DNA of 64,000 bases from Cristatella mucedo (Eukaryota > Bryozoa > Phylactolaemata > Cristatellidae): the NCBI GenBank assembly GCA_009760855.2, contig WPIO01000024.1, forward strand, positions 1,172,501 to 1,236,500, written 5' to 3'. The notes under the pieces were generated by a model. That model saw only the letters and a list, made by a program, of their open reading frames with translations. It searched no databases and was not told where the DNA came from. Shown here piece by piece: positions 56,300 to 64,000 of this stretch; position 1 is the stretch's first letter, and every line of letters begins with the position of its first letter. A program made the position numbers and the translations under genes.

Positions 56300-56640
56300 C
56301 GACAACTTACTCTCTATGTAGGCGCTTTACATGGGCTGCAGGGACAGATGGACAGGACGTGCCGGAAGTGGGCAGCCGGAAAGACATCGTCGCGCAGGAG
56401 CCGAGGGTGGGTGTGAAATGTGTAGTTTCGTATGTACGTATATCATGTATGCCGGCTCCTTTGATGAGTCTGTGATGTGGCGTGGACACAGGCCAGTAAC
56501 CCGCCGGTGGCCAGGTGATGGATTCACCATCAGGGTCGGCCGGTGCACAGCTGTGGTCCGCCTGTGATGTGGCATGGACACAGGCCGGTAACCCGCTGGT
56601 GGCGAGATGGTGGACTGGAGCAGTGGAGGAGGGGGAGTCG
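56300..56640. repeat. LINE tail scrap and a direct repeat
   Basis: 56308-56345 has words of the family 2 tail (ATGTAGGCGCTTTACATGGG). GATGTGGCGTGGACACAGGC at 56473 recurs as GATGTGGCATGGACACAGGC at 56566, each followed by GTAACCCGC-TGGTGG, giving a direct repeat with a period of about 94 bp. Confidence 0.6.
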
Positions 56641-56648
56641 CGTGAGAG

Positions 56649-57115
56649 TAATGTAATGTATCTCCGTCTGTAACTCCACAAAGTCATAAAGACCACGTGG
56701 GTGTTACGCAGGAGAGTTTTGTATAGTGCACTCACAGCCTAAGCGGCTTTCGGTACGCATTCGGTAGCCAACAGACTTCGTCTCACGAAACAAAGAGAAA
56801 GTAGGAAGCATAGCTGAGTCAGGAGAGCAGTTGAGGTAGTGAGTAGCATAGAAGTAGCAGCTCGGGATCGCTGAAAAGGATATGCCATAGTCGGCAGTAG
56901 GATAGTAGTTGTCGTTGCGTAAGAGCCGTGCGCTCTTGGGCTCCGTGTGTTGGGAATAAACTGTCGGTGTTGGGCATCGGCTGGCTCTCTGCTGTGCAAC
57001 CAAGCGACAAAATGCACCAGCTAGGACCCGAACAGCAAAAGCTTCGCTAAAAGTCTGAAGAATGGTGAAGCTGAATTTATTGACCTGATCCGGTCTGAGG
57101 GCAAAAGGTGACCCT
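56649..57115 (-). mobile_element. LINE family 1 3' fragment with an internal insertion
   Basis: Family 1 3' end and UTR (56649-56930). Unrelated sequence of about 90 nt (GTGCGCTCTTGGGCTCCGTG onward) then interrupts it before family 1 words resume at 57020 (CTAGGACC..AAAAGCTTCG). Confidence 0.75.
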
Positions 57116-57124
57116 ATGCGGTGT

Positions 57125-57215
57125 TGCGGTTGTATAGCATCCTCAGAGAATTTAATATCTTTCAGGCAGTTTACCTATGCTGTAAAGGAAGCGAAATCGT
57201 ACAGTTACTGGTAAC
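57125..57215 (-). mobile_element. LINE family 2 tail scrap
   Basis: GTATAGCATCCTCAGAGAAT, GCTGTAAAGGAAGCGAAATC. No (AAT)n run. Confidence 0.6.
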
Positions 57216-57884
57216 ATGAATAGTGTTATATGCATACTATGGCTGCGTGAGGATAAATCGGTGGGTGCGTAGTCGGTCGAAATTTTAGTCTTGTTCGACG
57301 CAGCCGTCACGGCCGTAATCTGTTACCTTGCACGACCAAATCAATTCGCTGTTTTTGGTACCGGCTTCCATATGCTGGCGGCAACAAAATGCTAATTTCT
57401 GCGCCAGCCAAGCTCCGCACCTACATGTGACAGCCCTCCGAAGACCTGTCGTCGGGCTGGGTAGCTCGACCGAGAAACAAGCCTGCTGGCTCCAACACCA
57501 AACACCTTATTCTCCAAAACCTCACCGGCCCAAGCCCAATCTACACACTCGTGACGGCTGCCGGCGTCGAGAGATCTAGCCCTCCCTTCATCTCGTACTC
57601 CTTCGGCAGCCCTTATATTCCATGTATGCGTTATTTTCGCACAGTCGAGCCATTGTTTGTTCCGAACCTGTGCGATAGCTGGCGGCAGTTTGTGATAGAT
57701 GGATGTCCCCACAGATGCTGCCAATGCATGGATTTGGGCAGGGCTGCCGAGTCCTCGTCAGCCCTCCACCATTCGTGAGCCAGGGGCTGCTTAGGTGGTC
57801 TGAGCCCTCGTCTTATGGTCTCAGCCCAGTGTTCGCAGGCTGCGGAGTCAGGAGTTCCCTCACACTACCAAATAGTAATATATT
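57216..57884. other. Intergenic stretch, no recognised features
   Basis: Moderately GC-rich. Short ORFs on both strands without motifs. Confidence 0.45.
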
Positions 57885-57887
57885 AAT

Positions 57888-57918
<31 letters not shown>

Positions 57919-58110
57919 CACTCGATAAAGTGCCCTCAGAGCATTCAATCTCTTTCTGTGCGCTTTATATTTGCTGCAAAGGAAACACGATCGAGAGGTG
58001 AGCGGTATCATGCTTGGTAAACAGCAAGAATAACATGGTTAAAGGTGACATGCACAGGGTCAGCATGCAAGAGTGGTTAGTGGCAGCATGCAAAGCAATC
58101 AAACGAGCAT
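57885..58110 (-). mobile_element. LINE family 2 3' tail
   Basis: (TAA)n run, GATAAAGTGCCCTCAGAGCA, GCTGCAAAGGAAACACGATC and GTGACATGCACAGGGTCAGC. Confidence 0.8.
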
Positions 58111-58490
58111 CAACTGGCTCGTGCAATGGGAATGCCCGGATATCCGAAGCGAGGCCGCCTTCTCCCGCCGATCCGCAGGATCCACTGCAGGTCGACCTCA
58201 GTCTGGCTTACGAGCCGTCTGCTGCTGCAGCGGGAGCCTCGAAGGTCTCGCAGTGGGCAGCAGCTTATTATGTCACTTCCGCTTTGGGCTCCTCCCCTAG
58301 GCCGATGCATGCCTCGCCTCGCAGGCCGAAGCGGGCGTCGACTCGGAGGCTGAATCTGCTGACATGGCAGGCCGACGTCGTCACCTCGCAGGCCGCACCG
58401 TCCCCCTGTGGCTACCGCTGCAGGGCCGTCACCGCCGAGCGTCACCACCGCGGTTCTTATCAGTCGCTTCTAACAGACGGAGCCGAGCCG
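58111..58490. other. GC-rich open segment between two LINE fragments
   Basis: About 380 nt of markedly GC-rich DNA is open on the + strand (part of 58014-58514) and also on the - strand. It starts abruptly after the family 2 tail and ends abruptly at the family 1 fragment. The translated sequence is Ala/Pro/Arg/Ser-rich and matches no family I know. It could be a captured piece of a gene or simply GC-rich DNA. Confidence 0.35.
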
Positions 58491-58494
58491 TGGC

Positions 58495-60645
58495 GGGCCA
58501 TGTGGTCAGCGTAAGAACTTTGCTCTGTATCCGTTGCTCAACCGGCATCCATCGTAGCTCTTTTAGCAAAGGAGACACGTGCTCAAATCTCTGGGACTTG
58601 AAGACTAGCCTTGCAGCCATATTCATAGCAGCACAGTGGCCTAGTTGCTTTCTTTGGTAGCTCAGCCGAAATGACATTGCAATAATCAAGCCGAGACAAA
58701 AATAAGGAGCTAGTTAAATGTTTTGCCAGCCACTGTAGAAGACGGCCCTTAATCTTATATAGGGATCAGGCGTGATGGAAAGCTGTAGAAGCAGTCTTCT
58801 GAATGAAGCTTTTAAAATTGAGGCAGCTGTCGAAAACGACGCCTAAATTTCGAACACGTGGAATTGGTCGCAAAACAGCATTAACAACTAGAAGAGCAAA
58901 GCCTTTTAATCCAGCCACACGCTTAGGGTGTCCTATGACCAGCAATTTTTTTTATCGTCATTTAGTTTTATTAAGTTGTCCGACATCCAGCATCTAATGT
59001 CGGCAAGGCAAGCATTCAGTTTATCAGTTGCTGCAGCAAATCCGACGGTTTGGATGAAAATAACAGCCGAGTATCGGCAGCGTAGAATTGATATCACATT
59101 CCATGGGCCTCAATCACTTTTCCAGAGGTTGAGCATAAATGGAGAACAGCAAGGAACCGAGGATGGAGCCTGGAGGGACCCCACAGGTGACCAGTCTCGT
59201 GTATGAGACGTGACCTCCACAAGACACGGATTGAACACGATCAGACAAGTACGATTTAAACCACGCTAGTGCCTCGTCTGCTAGACCGATCGCTGTTCTC
59301 ACTCCTTCAAGTAGAACATCGTGATCAATGGTGTCGAAGGCAGCTGACAGATCTAGCAAAGCTAGGGATTTAACATTCCTGTCATCGTTGCCACGTATAA
59401 TGTCATTGTTAACACGGAGGAGAGCAGTTTCAGTGGAGTGCTGCCACTTGAACCCTGATTGATACGTTTCTGACATTTTATTCTTCTCAATATGTTCAAC
59501 CAGCTGCTTAGCAACAATTTTCCCAAGAATCTTTGACAAGAAAAAAAGAATGCGAAACTGGGCGTTAGTTGACAAGGACCTCTGTATCTAATCCAGGCTT
59601 TTTAAGCATGGGTCTAACGATTGCAGCTTTTAAGGATTTTTGTACGACCAATTTTACCAAAGAAGCATTAAAAATCTCGGTAATGGCAGGGCTAAGTTGG
59701 TCTGCCAGTGAAGACCACAGAGATGATGGTCTTCAGAAGATGAGTTCTTTTTGCTAGACCTTGTTAAGGTAGTCACATCACATTCAGAAACCTCGGAAAA
59801 CCTTTTAAGGAAGATTACAGTTTGTGTTTCCACAATTGCATTACTCTGAGGGGGCTTTATTAAGGCATGAGTACGCACAATTTTTTCAGTAAAGATGGCT
59901 GAAAACGTTTCGGCTGAGCCGTTAATATCTTAGGAGTCAGACCTCTCAGCATTGACCAGTAAATTGTTTACTGTCTTATGAATCTGTTTAGGGTCCGACT
60001 TTCAGGAATCCAGTTTTCAAGTGAAAAAAGAAGCCCTGGCCTATTTAAGCTTTCGGACATAAACTCGAAGGAAATCTTTGAAATTGACGAGATCTGCACC
60101 AGACCCCGATTTCTTGAAACGACGTTCAAGCTTGCGCTTAATCCGGCGCACCTGTAGGAGTTTTTTGTAAATTGAAAGGAATCTCCACGAATTTGTACAC
60201 AGATAGAATGAACGGGAGCATGCTTGTCAAGAGTGAACTTCTCAGTGTCATGTTCACTGCATCAGTGAGGGTATCGAGGCTGTCGGTCGAGTCTAGGTGC
60301 ACATGAAGAAAACCTGCACCACAAGCACTTTTAAAAAAATGTGTCCATGTCAATGCTTTTTACGTTTCGTCGCTTGATAAGTTCGACATTACCCTGTACG
60401 TACAAGGGTGCAGGAACAGTAAACGAGACCGAACAATGGTCCGAGAGGGTCAGCGCTCACATCACAAGGTCAGTGGGAAAGACGTCCTTAGCGATCACGA
60501 GATATAGAATATGGCCACCGACGTGGGTGGTACGATTAACGTGTTGGACCAAAGCAAAATTCTCCAGACAGTCAAGAAACTCGTGCCACGTGGCCAGGTC
60601 AGCGAGGCATCCATCTAAGCCAATTGAGTGACCAGTGAGGCCAAA
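58495..60645 (-). mobile_element. LINE family 1, long copy truncated at both ends
   Basis: On the - strand, from endonuclease end (LSDH region near 60440) to RT. Blocks include KILGKIVAKQLVEHIEKNKM, FKWQHSTETALLRVNNDI, LLDLSAAFDTIDHDVLLEGV and GVPPGSILGSLLFSIYAQPL (59575-59114), then the thumb region down to 58500. GVPPG replaces GVPQG. Frameshifts lie between 59575 and 59654 and elsewhere. The 3' UTR is missing. Confidence 0.88.
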
Positions 60646-60654
60646 GGCGAATCA

Positions 60655-61545
60655 ATGTTAATGTCTAGTATATTCAAAAATTAAACACTATTCTACCACT
60701 TTGTCATTTGCTAATGGCATTGTTACGTACTCGGTCAGTCATTGGCATAAGCGATGGGAATCTTGATTGCTCGTTGAACCTGTCAATTACGGCGATAGTT
60801 GTGAGGTGCCAATTTGCATCCCTTGTCGAAGGCAGAATCTGCCGCTATCACTTCAGAACAACTGGAGCTGGCAATCATGATTTTCTAAACTTAGCCTCTG
60901 AATCCTTCACGACTACGTCACTTATCCGATCTGCAGGTGGTAGGTATGCGTCGATAACGTAACGACTAAAAGCTGTCATACTTTGTGCGTTGCCATACAA
61001 TACATTATGCAGGACCGCTGTTAGGCTTGGCAGAAACAGCACGAGTCGATCGTCCAATACGCTTGCACAGAGCCAATCAACTTGCAGCCTCCAGCACCTC
61101 AGGTGCAAGTACCCGATAGCGTGGCTGTGCTGGTGCTTTTCTAGTGATCGAATGTTTATCCTGCATACATGGACTACTCGTGCTCGGAGAAAGTAGCGGT
61201 ATCTTCTCTGTAGCACAGCATAATGACATTATATACAGACCTTTCGTAGCTAGATTCGTGAGTCGCATGTCTGAAAACTTGCAGAGTAGATACATATGGT
61301 CATCAACCGTTTGTCTCGAGCTGTTTTCTGCTTTATGCCCACAACGCGGCCCAGTCAATCTGTGGAACTAATTTCCCACCAGTGTCTGTGAGATGTAGTA
61401 GATAGAAGCTTGGAGCTCAGATTAGTCTATCACATCTAGAGAATCACTTTTCTTAAGCTTGCAGCCCATTCCGAGAACGGTAGGGTAATTTGTTTGCTAG
61501 GGCTTAGTGATCTCTGTGCATGAGCAGACCTAGTAGGTTATTGTT
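60655..61545 (+). mobile_element. Tc1/mariner-like relic
   Basis: Collinear with 29725-30400 in its first part and with 32455-32690 in its last part (TCACATCTAGAGAATCACTT versus TCACATCTAAAGAATCGCTT). The latter encodes the Tc1-like C-terminal block. It therefore shows the uninterrupted order of the relic that is split in intron 6. No open transposase frame. Confidence 0.55.
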
Positions 61546-61909
61546 GATCGCAGTGGTGTAACTTCAAATTGGCAGAATTATTAATATATAATTATGATTT
61601 TCTTAGAATGAATTTTGCTTAAATTTTATGTAAACAGCTTTTTTATTATGAGCGTTATCAGAGGAGGTTGCAGTAACGTTTTTTTATAATGGAGACGAAA
61701 TTTTTGGATTCGACGGACATTTTACAGAGCATCGTCGATACTTGTGGACTGGAGAGTATTTATCTTCAATATCGAAGGCTAAACTTAGTCTAAATTTAGT
61801 AGTCTAGACTTAGTATTAGTCAAAATTATCGGCTAAAGTTCCATGGGAGATATCGTTCCAGAATGCAGTGTACGCATTCGGGTTAATAAAAGCAGTAATA
61901 TAACAATAA
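61546..61909. other. A+T-rich intergenic stretch, no recognised features
   Basis: Nothing recognised. Confidence 0.5.
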
Positions 61910-62326
61910 TGTATGTGTTATAGCGCTCACAAAGCACTCAAATGTCTTTCAAGGCCCTTACATTTGCTGCAAAGGAAGCCTGGTCGAATGTTACTGGTAG
62001 CCTGCTCAAGGACCACAAGTATAACATGGTTAAAGGTAACATGCACAGGGTCAGCATGCAGTTATAGTTAGAGGCAGAATGCGAAGATTCAGCACACACA
62101 GACAAACAAAGGAAGAATCACGAGGACACGCTAAATGCTGTAATAAATAGATGCATTTTAGCCTCTTTTTGAAGGTTAAGTATGCCGCTAGTCGGAAGTA
62201 GGCTCTAGGATTTCGGAGAATACGAACTAAAGGCATGATCTCTAAAAGATTTTAGGTTCTTACGAGGTATAGGTAAATTATTAGATTCAGAAAAGCGGGT
62301 GGTACGATACTTAGCCTAGTAATGGA
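61910..62326 (-). mobile_element. LINE family 2 3' fragment
   Basis: TTATAGCGCTCACAAAGCAC, GGTAACATGCACAGGGTCAG, then the C-terminal region with ATACGAACTAAAGGCATGAT. Diverged from the neighbouring copy at 62544. Confidence 0.75.
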
Positions 62327-62543
62327 GGCTTGTCTGTCGTGAGCGTGGCAGTTGCCACATTACTCCACTTCTCGCCGACCTGCACTGGCTACCAGTCAAG
62401 CAACGGATTGACTTCAAGGTTTTGTCCCTCACTTTTAGGTCCCTTCATTCTATGGCTCCAGCCTATCTTTCAGAGATACTACCCCATCAGGCAAAGCATC
62501 GTACCACCCGCTTTTCGGAATCCAACAGTCTAGAAATACCTCA
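62327..62543 (+). mobile_element. LINE family 2 RT thumb fragment in opposite orientation
   Basis: + strand encodes HFSPTCTGYQSS in one frame and SLTFRSLHSMAPAYLSEILP with HQAKHRTTRFSESNSLEIP in another. Ends where an (AAT)n tail of a - strand copy begins. Confidence 0.85.
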
Positions 62544-62935
62544 TAATAATAATAATAATAATATTGCACTTGATAAAGCGCCCTCAGAGAACTTAATCTC
62601 TCTCTCTAGGCGCTTTACATTTGCTGCAAAGTGATATGCAATAGAATAGTAAGTAAATCATGCTTGAAAAACAAACAAAATGAATAATATGGTTAGGGGT
62701 GACATGCACAGGGTCAGCATGCAAATGTGGTTAGTGGCAGCATGCACAGTGTCAGCACGCATAAGCACATCAAGGACGAATCAAAGGGACCCACTAAATG
62801 CTGTCCTAAATAGGTGTGTTTTTAAGTTTCTTTTAAATGTGGTCAGGTCAGGGGATGTTCTGACGCAGGTCGGGAGGGAGTTCCAGGCTTTGGGAGCATA
62901 CGAGCTAAATGCACGGTCTCCAAAGGATTTAAGTC
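62544..62935 (-). mobile_element. LINE family 2 3' end
   Basis: (AAT)n run, full tail and UTR, ending at AAAGGATTTAAG. Nearly identical to 22899-23290 and 28957-29235. Confidence 0.88.
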
Positions 62936-63233
62936 GTTGCCTCTTTCTTTTCTTTTGGCTGCACTGGATGGCACGTATGGTGCACTGTCATGCTTGGACA
63001 GCATTTGAATACCAATCTTTAATGGAACTTGGCGGTAGCTGACGAGGATACGGCAGCATGTGCTACTTGCTCTGGTTCCGGCCATGCTCAATACGGCCGC
63101 TACATGCATCCTGGCCCAGCTTGGTCCCTATGCGGGCAACATCGGCCTTGTTTGAGACCCACGCGAAGTGAGAACGAAGTGTAGCTTTTGGGTGTCGTCT
63201 TGATGACTCCAATTGAATTCACTCGCTTTTTAG
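62936..63233. other. Stretch upstream of the second exon 9, no recognised features
   Basis: No repeat or coding signal recognised; it would be the end of an intron if the exon at 63234 belongs to a gene. Confidence 0.45.
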
Positions 63234-63361
63234 AGTAATGGCGATTGCAACGTTTGCCTAAATGTTCGCTACGGTCAATACTGTTTGAGATCATGCCCGT
63301 CTAAGACGTACAGGGACGCAAGACGGCATTGCCAAGCCTGCCATCCATATTGCCGCGGAGG
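63234..63361 (+). CDS. Second version of receptor exon 9 (paralogous ErbB exon)
   Basis: A 128-nt exon between cgctttttag and gtgagt, phase 0 in and phase 2 out: the same length, phases and strand as exon 9 at 36939. It encodes NGDCNVCLNVRYGQYC, then RSCPSKTYRD and HCQACHPYCRGG. I count 25 of 43 residues identical to exon 9; all its cysteines are kept and no stop is present. No other ErbB-like exon is visible between 54287 and here. It may be part of a second receptor gene continuing to the right, or a solitary duplicated exon. Confidence 0.8.
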
Positions 63362-63419
63362 GTGAGTAAATTTTTTCTATTATTTTGTACGGTGCCTTAA
63401 GATCAAACTTAATTTCTAT

Positions 63420-63490
63420 TTAGGAGCCTCGTCTGCACACAGGGCTCGAGACCGCGGCTTCCGTCATCAAAGGCGAGCACTATCATCTCA
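63420..63490 (-). mobile_element. SINE A head remnant
   Basis: - strand reads AGTGCTCGCCTTTGATGACG and a B box GGTCTCGAGCC, as in the head of the copy at 60-196. Confidence 0.5.
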
Positions 63491-63859
63491 TACTCTTATG
63501 CCTGTGGTGAAAGAAGAATAAATAAATATGAAAAGTATCCCGCACCAGCAGCCCAACATGGACAGTGCTCACTGAAACATTTACCTATTTGCCAAAGCTT
63601 ATTATCATCTACGGGAAAAGGGATACACAGAGCCAGTCAAATGATTTGAACCGGATAATTAGGTCAGATTGCCACTTTGTATCAGCAAATGACTTTAATT
63701 GGACCGTGAAAATTATCAACGGAAAGAGCGAGTCGCTGCCTACAAATTTTTCAGGTGTTTCTGAGTGTGAGTATGCTGCTGCTCTAAATATAACATGGCA
63801 ATAACTTTGATTTGGGTTGGCCACGACACACTGCTCGCCATTGGGTAGGCTCCTATCCT
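63491..63859. other. A+T-rich stretch, no recognised features
   Basis: A 79-codon + strand frame (63565-63804) has no recognised motif. Confidence 0.4.
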
Positions 63860-63970
63860 AGATTTTATTAAGGCAGCTACATCCCGTGCGAAAACTTCGG
63901 AAAACCTAGCAAGGAAACGTATAGGTTGCGAGTCAAAAACTGCCTTAGTGTGAGGATTTATGCAGAAAAA
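63860..63970 (-). mobile_element. LINE family 1 fragment (endonuclease-RT linker)
   Basis: Resembles 59760-59890 in the same orientation (ATTAAGGCAGCTACATCCCG, AACTTCGGAAAACCTAGCAA). Continues to the window edge. Confidence 0.5.
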
Positions 63971-64000
63971 ATACGTGGTATTTTTAGCAAATAGCTTAAA

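Noticed and set aside
62327-62935. Twin-priming 5' inversion of a LINE
   Set aside because: The inverted piece lies beyond the 3' tail of the - strand copy, not on its 5' side as twin priming predicts.

Overview
The window is animal nuclear DNA dominated by one large gene for an ErbB/EGFR-family receptor tyrosine kinase on the + strand. I could assemble 22 coding exons from 6276 to 54287. Every splice phase is consistent and the total is 4,289 nt, giving 1,429 codons plus stop once one base from a missing upstream exon is added. ErbB receptors are restricted to animals. The longer cysteine-rich ectodomain, with roughly 200 residues more than a vertebrate ErbB, the very diverged tail, and the CR1/L2-like and SINE content suggest an invertebrate. 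I cannot name the phylum from sequence alone.

Layout. 1-6275 holds SINE pieces, a (TG)n/(CA)n inverted microsatellite and a nearly full-length but broken non-LTR retrotransposon; the signal-peptide exon of the receptor is not found there. 6276-43753 carries 12 exons for the ectodomain (L1, furin-like, L2, a second Cys-rich region plus an extra Cys-rich extension), spread over 37 kb of introns filled with retroelements. 46638-49698 carries the transmembrane segment, juxtamembrane region and complete kinase domain in six compact, GC-rich exons. 51946-54287 carries the phosphotyrosine tail, ending in an NPEY motif in a last exon that has no ATG. A 3' UTR probably runs to an AATAAA at 55408.

The rest is repeats. 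Family 1 is a CR1/L2-like LINE with endonuclease and RT domains and an ACATT-type 3' end. Family 2 is a second L2-like LINE ending in (TAT)n/(TTA)n. SINE A is a tRNA-headed SINE that shares its 3' tail with family 2. SINE B is a second tRNA-headed SINE. There is also a hAT MITE with an 8-bp target duplication, a foldback MITE and Tc1/mariner remnants. Intron 18 contains a well-preserved U1 snRNA-like sequence joined directly to a SINE.

At 63234-63361, 9 kb beyond the receptor stop codon, lies an intact second version of receptor exon 9. It has the same length, the same splice phases and the same strand, and suggests a paralogous receptor gene or a duplicated exon. I see no clearly new biological system. 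The most unusual signals are this duplicated exon, the U1-SINE chimera, the complementary (CT)n and (GA)n tracts flanking an in-frame exon cassette of the receptor, and a Cys-rich ORF nested in intron 1.
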